Shown here piece after piece: positions 1-13,287 of a stretch of 64,000 nucleotides of DNA. Each line of letters starts with the position of its first letter. The stretch's first letter is position 1. This DNA comes from Brachynemurus nebulosus (Eukaryota; Arthropoda; Insecta; Neuroptera; Myrmeleontidae): the NCBI GenBank assembly GCA_035578155.1, contig JAPWDM010000008.1, positions 24,948,598 through 25,012,597 of the forward strand, written 5' to 3'. The position numbers were made by a program, and so were the translations under genes. The notes under the pieces are model-generated. The model was given only the letters and a program-made list of their open reading frames with translations. It did not search any database and had not been told where the DNA came from.

Positions 1-232
1 ATGCCTGGAACATGTCTTTTTTAGCAATTTTCGTGAAAAAAATTAACTTTTTGCCAAAATTTCCTCTTATTCAAAAATTTTTGTAAAATTTTTTTACACT
101 ATTGGAAAGAGGAGAAAAAATCACATAAAAAAGGTCTTCAAACTATTACGCTATGTCAACTAGTTTCCAAGAAAAACTAACTTTTATAAACGGAAATTCG
201 CTATGTTATGCACGATGCTGCGACAGGGGTAT
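1..232 (-). mobile_element. HINE-like element, copy 1 (cut by window edge)
   Basis: This is the 5' part of a repeat seen seven times in the window. Read on the - strand it begins at 232 with ATACCCCTGTCGCAGC, followed by the CATAGCGAATTTCC block. The rest lies outside the window. No protein is encoded. Confidence 0.8.
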
Positions 233-427
233 TATTCTTTTTCTTTTTTCTTTTCTTCTATTTCACCTTGCTTTCATCTATTTATTTCGCTTTTCAGGCA
301 GTTGAGTTTTTTTTAATTTTTTGATTTACTTTTTTATTTGGGTCTTTTTAGTGCTATTTAATTATTTAGAAGAAAATAAATTACATATACGACGGCTGTC
401 AGCCTAAATTACCATGAATTTAAATTT

Positions 428-536
428 ATTATATGTATACTAGCTTTTTTCTGCGACTTCGTCCGCGTGGATTCGTTCAAAATTGGATGGTTGTATCCAC
501 TATGTCGTCATCGACTCCACGCGGATGAAGTCGTGA
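428..536. repeat. Helitron- or LINE-tail-like fragment with inverted repeat
   Basis: ACTAGCTTTTTTCTGCGACT starts a block with arms GCGACTTCGTCCGCGTGGA (about 453-471) and its near complement (about 514-533). The CTAGT edge next to a GC-rich 'gcggacgaagtcgc' hairpin is a common insect repeat end, known from Helitron and RTE-type LINE tails. A similar edge occurs near 31750. Which class it is cannot be decided here. Confidence 0.45.
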
Positions 537-946
537 ACAAAAGTTATTTACTATATAAATTTTCAACCCCTAATTTAGCCCCTTAGGGGGTGAATTTTAT
601 GTATTCTATAGCACTTTCGAGATTAAGACGAATCCAACTTAAATTAAATTTACTCTTGCTGTTAATTTCCAAGTTAATTAAACTTAATTTATTTGTTCTT
701 TTTGATAAAAAGGAAAATATGTAATAGTGATGTTGCTATAACATAATAATTATTGTTTTTTGAATAAAAAAATAATTATAATTTTTTTGTTTTATTTAGT
801 ATATCATGAATAATATCGATAATCGATGCGAAAAAAAATTTTAAAAATAATATATAATAAATAAGAAATTAGTTAAACCTTATAAAATTTTAAAAAATAT
901 CATAATTTGGTTATAAACGGTACTACATAAGATATTCAATACAAAA

Positions 947-1284
947 ATACCCCTGTCGCAGCATCCTGCATAACATAGCGAATTTCCGTTTATAAAAATC
1001 CGTTTTTCTGTGATTTTTCACCCTTTTAAGTGATTTTTCCTCCTCTTTCTAATGGTGTAAATAAATGTCAAAAAAATTTTTAACTTTAGAAAATTTTGGC
1101 AAAAAACTAATTGTTTTCACGAAAAATGGTCAAAAAAACCATGTTCTAGGCATCCGACATGGCTGGCTAACGAATTTGTCCAACGGTGTGGGACTAAATA
1201 TAAATTTAATACATAAATTTTAGTGAATATTATTTTTGGTTTCTAGGGACCCCAAAACAAATTTCTATTATAGTCTCGGGAGAT
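947..1284 (+). mobile_element. HINE-like element, copy 2 (3' end missing)
   Basis: It starts ATACCCCTGTCGCAGC and is collinear with copy 3 up to the 'tctcggg' block. There it diverges, so the 3' hairpin is absent. The central (TA)n tract is reduced to a few bases. The next copy begins 160 bp further on in the same orientation. Confidence 0.8.
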
Positions 1285-1445
1285 TTATTTCGGAGCTCTA
1301 AAAAATAGAACTTTCTTCGGAACCCTAAAAAACGGCATATAAGTAACATACAAACATATACATATGTATGACGTATATGACTTATATACAATCTGTATCT
1401 TCCTGTACCACAAACACATTCTTTCATATAATTATGCATATAGGT

Positions 1446-2018
<573 letters not shown>

Positions 2019-3570
2019 TATTTGTATGAGCAAGCAATAATTGTCTAGCAACAATAATTCAAAGTAAAAAGTCATTGTGTTTTTAGGTAAGTTACCACTA
2101 TGACGTCACGTATGCGTTCGGGAACTGTCGACCCGTTATCAGTTCTAAGTTAAAATTTTTTTTTAATTTGATATAACTTTTTAAATATTACGTTTAAAAA
2201 AAAATAAAGTTTTTTCTTTTTTTTTTTTATAAAACTTACATAATTATGATATTTCCATTTATGACAAAAAAAAATTTTTTTTCAAAAACCTAATTGTGTA
2301 ATTGAATTTTTCACCATTACAGAAATATGGTCGCGTACCTACCCTTAGATGTAAGTGTATCCCACTTTAAGAAACACTGAGTTAGATCAAAGATTCAATC
2401 AGACAGCACTGGGTAACCCCCTATAAACAAGTTTTTAAAAATTTTAACATTTTTTTATATCTTTTCCTTATTATTGCATTTTTATGTGTACAAAACAGAA
2501 TATCAATAAATCGTTTCATTTCTTTTAAATAAAGTTGAAAATATATGAATTTGTGATATCGGTCTTTAATTTTCTTCCTTTACTGGTAGCAATTTCCTTT
2601 TCCGCAGTGGACATTGTCCACACAACCAATATTTTCGGTGATCGTCTTTGAAATTACAAGTCAGCACCTATTACCAAAGTAGACGAGCTAAAGTACTTAA
2701 AAGTGTTACCGTGAAAATGCAGAGAACGGGTACAGAAAATGGTACAAAATTTAGTGGGAACCAGTTGGCAAGTGCTACCAATTAGGTGATTTAAAAAACG
2801 GACAATTTAAAGATAATGCCGATGAATCATGCAATAAATAATTATCGAGAATTTAATTGACGAAAAACCACATAAATTATTGAAAAAATCCCAAATGTTC
2901 TTTTGTGGTGTTCAAATAAAAAAGTCCTGTCATATCAATTTAGGCATGTGACAGTTTTAAGAATAATCGGACGTTTCTCAGAACTTGGCAAAATGTTTTG
3001 ATTGATATTGATCTGATCTATGACGTTATTTATTGACTATTATAAAATCAAACGTTACACGAGCATTGCATTGGTGTATACTATAACGGAATTGTTATCT
3101 GATCTCCGGAACAAGGTTTAAGTTATTAATATTCATTCAAATTAAATTTTTTTATTAGTTTGTTTTTTTGTTATTATTTATTTTTAATTTAAATAATAAA
3201 GAAATACTTTATTAATTTTTATCGATAAAAAAATTTACTTTTTACATTAATTTGAATAATTACTAAATTAGACTTAACCATAAAATTTGCAAATTTCTAA
3301 AGTGTTTTTTTTTAAGCTTTATTGAAAAATTTTCCACAAAATAAATTACAACTATCAAGACGATGTCTTCATAACATTACTAATTTTTTTGTCTTGACAA
3401 CTGGCACCTAAATAAAGATTTTTGAATTGTACATTGCATCACCATCTTGACGAAATCAAATATTTTAGAATTCGTCCGACCAATGCTAAACATAAAAATG
3501 CGGATGATTTTATAGAATATGTTTTTATTGGATTTACAAGAAAAAGGAATAGATCTATATATAATAAAAA
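2019..3570. other. AT-rich stretch, no gene seen
   Basis: Poly-A/T runs and unique-looking AT-rich sequence. Short ORFs near 3380-3628 lack any recognisable domain and overlap the next repeat. I see no RNA gene or clear element ends. Confidence 0.5.
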
Positions 3571-4232
3571 TTTGGGGGACAGGTCTACCCACACTGTCAA
3601 CTTCCCATTGGGTGTCCTTAAAGACTAGAGGACTAGAGATTACTGTACATAAATAATTCTTTTTTCATTTCAGGCGGCTCCTCCCCTGGGCCCCGATAGT
3701 GGCTTTGCCCCTTGCACCATACCGGGGGCTTTGCCTTCTGTACTTAAGGGTACGGGCCCCACCCTTATCAAACAAATGATAACATCATTTATTCTCAAGA
3801 TATGCGAGACAAAATATATTTTGGCAAAAACTAATTTTTCAAGTTTATTTATTTATTTTTTTTTTTTTTGTAATAAAATACTGGCGTTTTTAACATCAAG
3901 GAAGGTTCTTAGGTCATTATATAATAATGTTATGGTAAAAAATCCATATAATCTAAGTTATCTTAATCAAGTTAATTCCGTTTTTTTATCACAAAAAACC
4001 AACCGCTAATCCGAATTTGCTGAAAACTTTATCCGGTCTTCATTTTTTGATTACGCATCTAATGAAATTAGTCCGGAGTTGATATCATTATTTGTTCTCG
4101 AGATATGCGAGACGGAAAAAAATTCACGAACGAACGAACGAACTAACGAACGAACGAACTAACGAACGCACACACAGACATCACGCTAAAAACGATGGAT
4201 TCGGATTCTAGTGACCTTGAAACAAAAATTGG
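3571..4232 (+). repeat. Interspersed repeat 'B', copy 1
   Basis: Collinear with 53735-54310. Shared blocks are the 'acaggtctacccacactgtc' start, AACTTCCCATTGGG, a GGGGCTTTGCC block, 'gctgaaaactttatccggtc', a CGAAC tandem run (about 4127-4166) and a 'cagacatcacgctaaaaacg' tail. This copy has about 200 bp of extra AT-rich DNA in the middle and loses homology after 'gaccttgaaac'. It resembles insect LINE/SINE tails. No coding capacity is seen. Confidence 0.75.
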
Positions 4233-5696
4233 CGATTGAAAAAATATACTGTTCGAATATTCTTCATACATTCTTCACACTTGGTTCTATAACATTAATA
4301 ATAATTATAGATAATGAAGGGGAAATCGGCCTCTTTTTTTAAGCCCTATATCTCAGCTATCAGGTTTTTCCCAGATATACGGCTTATTTTGTTAGGTCGC
4401 AAATGTGTTCCATTTTATGTGGTTAAGATTTAATCAAAATCGTTAGAGCCGTTTTTCTGTAAATGGCCGATCTATCCATTTTGGTGGCATTTTCAAAATT
4501 CACGGGCGGCTAGGCCCCGTTCACAACAATTTTTGGGTGTATTGCCCTCACCAGAGTCAGACCAGTAGACAGTCATTTTTAGTAAATGACTAATTTGGAC
4601 TCAGAGCACCCTAAAAAACGTATATTTCCGCTAAAAACTTGACATCGAATTTTTTCACGATTACGTAACTTGGTCTGTAGACATGTAATGTATAACAAGG
4701 AGCAAGTAAAAATTATTTGCATTTTAACTTAAATTGTGATTCTTAAAATTGAATTTTACATATTATCGGAAGAATTTGAATATCTACTATATTATATGTT
4801 TTAGATCCAAGCGGTGAATCCATTGAAAAATGTTCAAATTTTAGAGAGTTTCGCCGAATGAATTGTTATCTGTTAAGTATCAGTGAAATTAATTTTTAGC
4901 ATAATGTAAGTGAAATGATTTGTCTTAATTTATGTCTGACTGTCTCTTAATTTTTTCCTTTATTTCTGGTTTAAGTCGATGCCTATCTATAATCTGAGAT
5001 AAAATTTTACTTTATAATTAATTTTTTCACATCCTGTAATTTTTTCTTTAAAAAATATAAAAGATCTATGATTTTGTTTTCAATAAAATGAAAAGTAAAA
5101 ATCAATAAGTCGATCAATTTTTCAATCACTTGAAGACCTTGTGATTGATCGGCACTTAATCATAGTATTGGTAATGAATGCTAAATACTAACTTTTCTTA
5201 CATCATTCTGTCGAGGATAAAAAATAAAATAGTTACTCTAAATTGTATAACTGACTTTCCTTGATAATAAAAAAATATTTGTTGGGCCTTCTCCGCTGTA
5301 AATTGTCTGAACCCCAATTTTTTTTTTACCTCTACATATTTTTTGTTTATTAAAGTATATAATATTGTGTACGGAAATCAAAAACTTCTTCGCAGACCCA
5401 CGCCTACCTCTTTTGGTATCCTTGTGCAATTTAATACAAAACACCATACAAACAACTCAGGAGTTATGGGATTATTTAGTTGAGCATGTGTCTTTTCAGT
5501 TCGAGGTATTTTTAGAACATGTATAATTTCTCGAAAATCAAACCGTTTGGATTTTTTTCTCGAGAATTACCAGCGAGAATAAAAAGTTGTGAAATGTGAG
5601 AAATATCTATAAAAATCAATTTTTGACATTTCGGGACTTGCTGTTTTTCAATGACGATTCCCGAACAAAAATTATAAGCGATTTGAGAAATTATAT
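4233..5696. other. AT-rich stretch, no gene seen
   Basis: Mostly unique AT-rich DNA. A short CGAACGAAC run belongs to the preceding repeat. Nothing with codon structure or element ends was recognised. Confidence 0.4.
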
Positions 5697-6621
5697 AGGG
5701 GAGGCTGGGCTAAAGTGGCCACTCTAAAACAAAATGTTGTTTATTTTATTTGTTTGAAAAGAAATACAGATTAATAAGTATTTATCATATAGTTGCTTTA
5801 GTGCAGAACCAATAACCATCAATATATCAACAATATCTTGAAAGGTATTTTTGCAATTTTTGTTTTTTGCAACATGTGCAAAGTAACCACTTTACCCCAC
5901 TATATTGGGTAAAATGACCAGGGGTACCCACTTTAACCCAAAAAGAAATCTTGAAATTATAAACATATTTATATACAAAATCAAACTACAATATGTTTGT
6001 ATCATTAATTATTACATATCAACGGACGGTCGAACGGACAGACATTGAGGTCTCATCATAAGGGTTCCTTTTTCACATTTTTTCTCGGAGCCCTAAAAAC
6101 TGATTTCAGGCAATTCTTTTGTTTATAAAATATAAAGAACTAAATAAAAGTTCTGAATTTAATATAATATGTTAAAATATTCAAAGAATTCAATTTGAGC
6201 AGCGATCGGAGACACTGACCACTTTACCCCATTACATATAAGCCTGGCCACTTTACCCCGTTAGACGCCATTTCGGCAAATTACAACTAATTTCAAGAAA
6301 GAATTTTCTGATTCATCGATAACTATATTATTTTAAAGGTAGACAGAGTTTTTAGCTATCCCAATTAAAAAATTGTATTCGTAATTAATAAAAAAATAAT
6401 GAGAATACAATTTAAAACTTACTTTACATCAACACTCGAAAATTCAGAAAATTCTTTATAATTCATACAATCTAGTGAACTGATCATTGACGTTTTAATA
6501 GAATACTAATGGCTTGTCTACAAGCTAGTATTCAGCTTCGCCACAAAATTGGAGTAGTTTCCGGTGAATAAAGGCCAATGACCACTTTACCTCCACTGGC
6601 CACTTTACCCCAGTCTCCCCT
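5697..6621. mobile_element. AGGGGAG element A (925 bp, inverted ends)
   Basis: The left end AGGGGAGGCTGGGCTAAAGT and the right end (complement AGGGGAGACTGGGGTAAAGT) form terminal inverted repeats. Both flanks read TATAT/ATATT, so a short AT duplication is possible. The words 'ccactttacccc' and 'taaagtgg' recur about eight times inside, in both orientations. A 'cggacagaca' LINE-tail-like block sits near 6020-6100. No transposase is visible. Confidence 0.75.
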
Positions 6622-7152
6622 ATATTTTAAGGACTAGGCAACTAATATTATTTGAACATAATATTTTTGCTTACCCAATACGGCGTATTTTCGAAATTTG
6701 AAGATGTTTTGTTTATTAACAAAGGAAAGATATCTTCTAGACGACAAGCTTATTGTTTCCTACTGGAATTTGTTTCATTTACAGATTTAGAATGTAGGGA
6801 TTCACTTATACCATTTTATTTCAGTAGTTATAGGTACTTATAAAAGTTTTTGGTGTCTCTGCCACCTCAACACCGTGTTGCATCATACGATTTTGCCCTT
6901 ATGTACGACGCAGGCCTACTTCTTCGATAAGTTAATAAAGAAAATTAGTAAACAGTGATGTTAAAAGAAAAGCGAATACCGTATTTTCCGGCGTATAACG
7001 CGCACCTTGAACACCAAAAATATAGTCCAAATTTTGGGGCTCGCGTTATAGGCCGGTTATAAAACCGAACTCTGTAAAAATTATGACGGTTTTTATTTTA
7101 ATATTATATGTTCTTCTATCAATAGCAAGTGGGTTATCAAATAATAAATAAA

Positions 7153-7474
7153 ATACCCCTGACGCAGCATCCTGCATAACATAGCGAATTTTCGTTTACA
7201 AAAATTAGTTTTTCTCGACAATTAGTTCACATAGAATAATAGTTTAAAGACTTTTTTTGTGTAATTTTTTCTCCTTTTTTCAATGGTGTAAAAAAATTTC
7301 GCAAAAATTTTTGAATAAGTGGAAATTTTGCGAAAAATTAATTTTTTCGCGAACAAAAACTATGTTCCGGACATCGGACGTGTCTGGCTAACGAACCTGT
7401 CCAACGATTTGGGGATTCCAACATTTTCAACAAATTTCATAATAGTAGGACATTTCGTTCGGCAGTTATCGTGC

Positions 7475-7541
<67 letters not shown>

Positions 7542-8426
7542 GCAAACTCGCATATCGCACGCTCCCATTTAGCAATTTCATCGCACACAAGATGTGTATA
7601 ATGGCACCCCTCCGTGTTTGAAGGCAAATATGTTTGAATGTGTTAGTGTCTAACAAGTAAACGTCCCGAGGCCGGACCTATCGATTTTAATGAAACTTAG
7701 ATATGTTGTAGAACACTAAAAAATAAGCGACACGTATTTTTCTTTATCGGCGGAAAAACGGTTTGAAGGGGTGAAATCGCCCTCCAAAAATTGAGGTAAA
7801 AATTTAATTTTTTAAATATCTCGAAAACGGGAAGAGATAGAGCAAAAGTATAAATTGGCGATATTGCTCTTTTTTAAAGAGCTATCTATTGGTATGCAAT
7901 TTGTTCAAATTGTGTCAATAAGGGTATCTGGGGGTTAAAATTTAGGGGTTAATTTTGCAACAAGGGGGCGAAAATTAAACAATATAAAAATTTTGTTTAC
8001 AGATTTGAAATCTACGTCAAAAAATCTAATTGACCTGTTTTTGCTCAATGTCCTAATATTAAGTCTAGGGGTAGTTAACTAGGGGGTGACTGTGTCGAAT
8101 AGTCGTACTACTTGGATGGTTTAAGAAGTTTTTCTTCATGGAAAATAGTTTAAGACATTTAGAATAACGTAAAAATGAAATTTTCGATTTCAAAATTCAG
8201 TCTGAGCAACATTGGAGAGGGGGTGAGTCACCCTCTTAAATTACATATTAGTTAACATACACTCATTTTTAATATTAACACACTGACAGTGGGTAATAAT
8301 GTCACAATAAGTGGTTCTGAAGTTGGACTGTCGTATGTAAGGTTTCCATAGGGTTATGGTCCCGGGTTCAAGAAGCGTCATGACAGTGGCTGTAATAGCT
8401 GATTTTTCGATTCGGAAATTCACTAA
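7153..8426 (+). mobile_element. HINE-like element, copy 4 (interrupted)
   Basis: The 5' half (7153 to about 7540) matches copy 3 through the (TA)n tract. The 3' part (about 8353-8426), with 'gtcatgacagtggctgtaat' and the terminal hairpin, resumes after an 810-bp insertion placed in the microsatellite. The 3' end reads CACTAA. Confidence 0.8.
7541..8352 (-). mobile_element. Element 'P' inserted in the (TA)n of HINE copy 4
   Basis: It starts TAGCAAACTCGCATATCGCA, matching in inverse the end of the element at 57917-58145 over about 120 bp, including 'cacacaagatgtgtataatg'. The other edge, GGTTTCCATA, resembles the opposite terminus GGAAAC. The rest ('aatatctcgaaaac' block, 7670-8330) is unique in this window. 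The right boundary is approximate. Confidence 0.6.
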
Positions 8427-8635
8427 AATGAAAGAAAATTTAACAAAAATACAAATTTAATAAGCTAGAATAAATTATTCCATACAATAAGTTTATGTAT
8501 TAAAATTATTTTAGTTAGGCATATAATTCATTATTATCAAAGTTGGGGTGCGCGTTATACGGCGAACATACAAAAAAACTAAAAAATGATTCTAAATTTT
8601 GGAGTGCGTGTTATACGCTGGAAAATACGGTATTT

Positions 8636-9312
8636 AAAACTTTACCCTCTTTAAAAATATAATTATAATGGACATTTATTATTTCTAATTTAACAAAAAC
8701 AGATTTAGGATTTACAAATTCCATACGAGGCAACCTTTGGATAAAAACTAGTGGTTATATGTTGCATAAGACACTCGATGTATTTTCTGTCCAGTTTTGA
8801 AAAATATATTATTATTGTTTTTAGACAATGACAAAATTAATAATTAGTAGTTAGTTGTAATTTGGTAATCAATCAGTGATTAATATTAATCGTTCAAATA
8901 CACATTAAATATTACTACATATATTAAAATTATTAATCTGTTCACGCGATTATATAATTGTTGTAATTTCAAATTAATGACCTACTCAAAATTTTGTAAA
9001 TTCTATATTTATGGAGATAACCTTCAAAGAAATTATATAAGCACATTTAATGTAGGTACGTCGGTGCGTGAATAGTTGAAAAGTGACATTTGTATAAAAA
9101 AATTTTTCATTCAGAAAAAAATTAATTTTTTTTTTTTTTGAAACCAGTTTTATAAAACTATGCATTTATTTATTTAAACATTCACCTGCTGTAACAAATA
9201 AATTATTTTGTTGCTATGGCAGAATAATTAATAATATTGAAAAACTGAATAGAAACAAAGTTGCATCAGTAATATCTCAACTGGAATGGTGGCGGTACTG
9301 GAAAACGAAGAT
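8636..9312. other. AT-rich stretch, no gene seen
   Basis: Unique AT-rich sequence with homopolymer runs. No element ends or codon structure were recognised. Confidence 0.4.
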
Positions 9313-9779
9313 TTAGGCCCGATTTACATTAACGGTCCGCTCTCGATACCCTCCCACTCCATTCTCGCTTCGATATAATCTTGTTGTGTTCACATTACAG
9401 TGCTGATAAAATGCTGGTACCTATTCGTTCTCCATTGACATTATAATGCTGCTCTGGGTACACTCCCAGTTCGGTCTCAGTTCGATACAAACATCTTTTC
9501 ATAACAACTGAATGCAAGCGGAGTGGAGTGGAATCAAAAAAAGTGTTTACACTATAGGTACAAGCCATAACAAGTCTGATATCGCTCCGATAAAATATTA
9601 CCTGAGTGGTATTGATATTGGAGTGGCATTGGATCGGGAGCGAACCGCGACTGATATCGGACCGATATCAGAGCGACGATGTGAATATACTCATTGTTTA
9701 TTGTGTAAGAATATTTTATCGAACTGGGAGCGTAGTGATATGGTAGTGAGAGCGGAGCGTCAATGTAAATCGGACCTAA
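9313..9779. mobile_element. MITE, 467 bp, 38-bp inverted ends
   Basis: The left end TTAGGCCCGATTTACATTAA and the complement of the right end TTAGGTCCGATTTACATTGA continue to match for about 38 bp ('gctccgctctc'). The 90-codon ORF at 9512-9784 runs into the right terminal repeat and is not a gene. Superfamily not assigned. Confidence 0.8.
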
Positions 9780-11657
9780 TATAGTTTTTTTATTTGTATA
9801 ATTATCAAAAACGTCAGGGAATCGTGTTCCCGATTACTATATAGGTTTTGGATTCAGCTTTAATTTGTGTCCCGTCAACACCCCTTATCTGTTTAAAAAA
9901 TTAAATTTCATGTCTTATAACATCTGTAATATTTTTTTTAGTGAGAGAGCTATTTCTAACAAACTGTTAGTGTTCTATAAATTTTTTTGACATTAGTAGC
10001 TGCCATTTCCTTAAATTCTTATTGTTAGTTTTTTTTTCAGTTCATTTTGTTTTGTTTTCACTTTAATTGGTATTTCAGAAATTACAAAACTGAGGGAGAT
10101 AATTTTATCATATGAAAAATTACGTGTTCTCATAAATATTTAGATACAGCTAAACCTTTTTTATGCAGTCTTTTTTTGTGCGATTTTTATGTCACCAAAG
10201 GATGATTAATTTCGTTGTGTGATTATAGTGGGGGAAAAATTAATAATAATAATGATAATACATAATAAAATAATTATAGAGTTTTACATGCATATATTGA
10301 ATAAACGCAACAGGGCTGTATTCTCACTGTACTTAAAAAACGAGCCAAAAAATCATAAATTAACACTTTCACTGAGGTGACATTACTTAGTGCGTGTCAA
10401 AAACACGCCCTTGACGAATATTTTTTTATGCGGTTTTTAAAAAAATAACTATTAAAATGCATAATGCGAATTAATCATTTAATTTTTTTACACATGTAAA
10501 TTAGTGCTTTATCTTGTTTAGAAAAGCAACTTTTAAGGAAATCGTGAGGCTTTGAGCGTTTTGAGTTATGTATTTTCGATGAAGCTTTTTTTAAGTGGTC
10601 CCGATCCACCGCACAAAAAAAGTTTTTTTTATAATTTGGACCGAACTAAACTTTTTATAGCTATTTATGATACATTTGAACATATTTTTTTTGTGCGATT
10701 TTTTTATCCGGTTCCTATCCACCGTATAAAAAAAAGGTCAGTTGTATACTTAATTTTCACATTTATTCGCACATTATTCAATAGTTGCTTAAGTTAAGAA
10801 TAATTACTATAAACTAGGCAAAGTTATAATCCTTCAATAATTCGTACCTTTATCAGCTACACGTTTAATATACCTAAATGATAAAAATATTGCATTTTTA
10901 AAATAAATATGTAGCAACTAAATCTACTGCTCAAAATTTCCAATCGACTACGTTTTATCATGGTCGTGGCGAAAAGTGGCGGACCGGGGAGCAAAGCTTT
11001 TCTTAAATTTCTAATTTTTCCCTAAAAAATAAGTAACGAGCAAAAAAAAAGAGAAGGTCGTTTTACATTTTTCCGGATCCACTATCGACTGCTACAGGCC
11101 CCATCTTCCAGCCCGGGCCCCCAGGCTGCAACCCCGGTTACTTCATCCTCTCGTCGGGCCTGCATTTTATATATATTCATTAATCATTTTGAAAGTGCTG
11201 GGAAATATATTAATAACTACAATACTACAGAGTACAAAAAATTTGAATATATATTTTTTCTGTAACGAGTTTGTATGAAAAATTCTTGCAGAGACAAGGT
11301 AACCTTTACACGTGTAACTCTTTGAATATTTTGCTTTTTTTATAATTTCTCATAATTATGCAATGTAAATTTTATTAGGTTCAGTTTTACTTCAAAATTT
11401 TACTTGTTTTTCTTTTTTTTTTTTGTTAAGTATTTTTATTTTTATTTTTGATAATAGTTTTAGTAAACAATCAACAAATTTATTTTAACCGATTGACGGT
11501 CATTGAAGCTATAAAATGTCAAATGAAACCTAGTTAAGTGCAACACCACGCTGTACCACGTCAACAATTCCGTATAGTGTATTAGTTGTCAAAAGACTGT
11601 ATCACAGATCACAGTTGGTAATTTATCACGACCGTCATCGTATTAAATATGTATATA
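9780..11657. other. Gene-free stretch with hAT-type debris
   Basis: Mostly unique AT-rich DNA. Two direct copies of a 'cc(t/g)atccaccg' block followed by poly-A lie at about 10600 and 10715. Around 11030-11161 there is a GC-rich patch with the hAT-associated word ACGAGCAAAAAAA and a 'cgggcctg' terminus, probably a truncated hAT element. Confidence 0.4.
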
Positions 11658-12137
11658 CAGTCGGACTCATGTATTTTCAACTCATGTATTTTCAACACCA
11701 TCTATTTTCAACTGATTTTACTCACGTATTTTCAAGTTTTTGGTCCCCACTTCTCACGCAATACTTTAATACAGAAAAATAACTGTCAGATTAACCGATC
11801 GACCACTAGTGGTTTTATCCTATAATCCTACAATATATGATTTTATTTCATTTGCAATTCCTAAAAAAATGATTTTACTACAAGTTTATTACACTTTTTT
11901 CATGTTTGACTTTTTTGTTTATCATAATATGTTACTTGACATTCTGTCATTTTAAGGTTATTCACTGGGGAAGTACACGTGACTACTGTTATTGTGTAAA
12001 GATTTACGCGAGCTTTTTGTGATTGGTTCTATGTCTGTCAAGTGGTTCTATGATTGCCACGGAGTGAGGATGAAGGAGAAGTTGAAAATACATGAGCGGA
12101 TTAGTCCCGACAGGTTGAAAATACATGAGTTTGACTG
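11658..12137. mobile_element. Tc1/mariner-type MITE, 480 bp, TA duplication
   Basis: TA flanks both ends. The left end CAGTCGGACTCATGTATTTT and the right complement CAGTCAAACTCATGTATTTT are inverted repeats. The word 'catgtattttcaac' is repeated subterminally on both sides. A truncated second copy lies at 21311-21393. No transposase. Confidence 0.8.
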
Positions 12138-12479
12138 TACATTGTTGTTTGTTTACTTATATTGTTTTAAATTTGAAATTAATTATAATTATTAATTAAT
12201 ATTATTATTTAAGTTTTTATTCAACCATAAAATATCTGTTTTATATACTTACCGAATACATATTTCTTATGTTTTAATTGCTCGATAAAAATTTTCCATA
12301 AACTTGAAAAATTGATGATCTTTTTATAATATTTGATAATGTAGTTTTTTTTTAAATTTTTTTGATTTAATCTAATATTTTTTTTTCTTAGTGATATTTT
12401 CTAAAAATAAGTTTCTTTTACAATATAAAGAATTCTGACTTAAAATAACAATAGATTACAAAACTATGAATTTTACATA

Positions 12480-12760
12480 AATAATAAGAGGATAATCACC
12501 CTCTAAATGCCGCCTTGGGCACCGCTAAAAATGCCGCTCCTGGAAGAAAAGTCACATCAACTTTTCCCTAAAAAAAATTAACGAGCAAAAAAAAAAGATT
12601 TCTTAATAAGTTTTTAACTTTTTTTCTACAAAAAATAGTGACGAGCAAAAAAGAAAAACGCCAAATTGCTACATTGTGTTCGAAATTTTGCCGCCCTAAA
12701 AATGACTAAAAGTAATATTTTATTGTCGTCGACTAAAAAATGACTAAAAGTAAACAAAAG
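12480..12760. repeat. hAT-type debris carrying the ACGAGCAAAA word
   Basis: 'atgccgcc' blocks plus two copies of (T)ACGAGCAAAAAA (about 12571 and 12639), as found inside the hAT MITEs at 15796 and 19712. No intact ends. Confidence 0.45.
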
Positions 12761-12804
12761 TAGTCGACTAAACCGATTACTCGATTAATTATCCGACATT
12801 ACTA
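12761..12804 (-). repeat. Left arm of a 44-bp palindrome at the hAT edge
   Basis: Inverse, with few mismatches, of 12813-12856 (the first 44 bp of the hAT element). The two arms are separated only by the 8-bp target sequence GTCTGAAA. It looks like the terminus of a second, oppositely oriented copy sharing the same target. Confidence 0.8.
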
Positions 12805-12812
12805 GTCTGAAA

Positions 12813-13279
12813 TAGTAATGTCAGATGATTAATCGATTAGTCGGTTTAGTCGACTAATTTTCCTGGCAGTTAGTCATTTTTTAATCGTCTACTTCACCCT
12901 CGATGAAATGACTAAAATGACTAAAAACGATTAATTTAACAATTTTTCTGTATTATTTTTAGATTTCAAAAAATGAAAGCTAAAAAATTATCTATTTGTA
13001 TAATTTTTCACTTTTATGTGATTAACTTATTGTGATATGTTATATCAGTAATCATATTTTTCTTTTTCTTAAAAGAAATATTAAAAGTCAATAATTTTAA
13101 TTTAAAAGAAAATATCGTTTTTGAAAAAGACATAGGTTACCCTATTCATAAATTCGATTAAAAATTTAGTCGATTAGTCGATTATACTATGCTCGATATT
13201 TTCGACTAATGACTAATTTTATCTGAAAAACAGCTTTAGTCGATTAATCGATTAACTGCTCCTCGGCCCTACATCACTA
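12813..13279. mobile_element. hAT-type MITE, 467 bp
   Basis: The 8-bp target duplication reads GTCTGAAA (12805-12812) and GTTTGAAA (13280-13287). Ends TAGTAATGTCAG and, inverted, TAGTGATGTAGG match over the outer part. The interior has repeated 'agtcgattaatcgatta' words. The duplication length is diagnostic of hAT; no transposase remains. Confidence 0.85.
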
Positions 13280-13287
13280 GTTTGAAA

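Larger units (their letters stand above)
6975..8635. mobile_element. Non-autonomous element with CCGTATTTTCC ends, host of nested insertions
   Basis: The left end AATACCGTATTTTCCGGCGT and the right end (complement AATACCGTATTTTCCAGCGT) are inverted repeats flanked by TA. A second inner word 'gcgcgttata' repeats near each end. The middle is occupied by HINE copy 4, which itself carries another element. The TA flank fits Tc1/mariner-type or similar elements, but the superfamily was not settled. Confidence 0.75.

Noticed and set aside
9512..9784. 90-codon ORF
   Set aside because: It lies within a MITE and runs through its right terminal inverted repeat; no domain.
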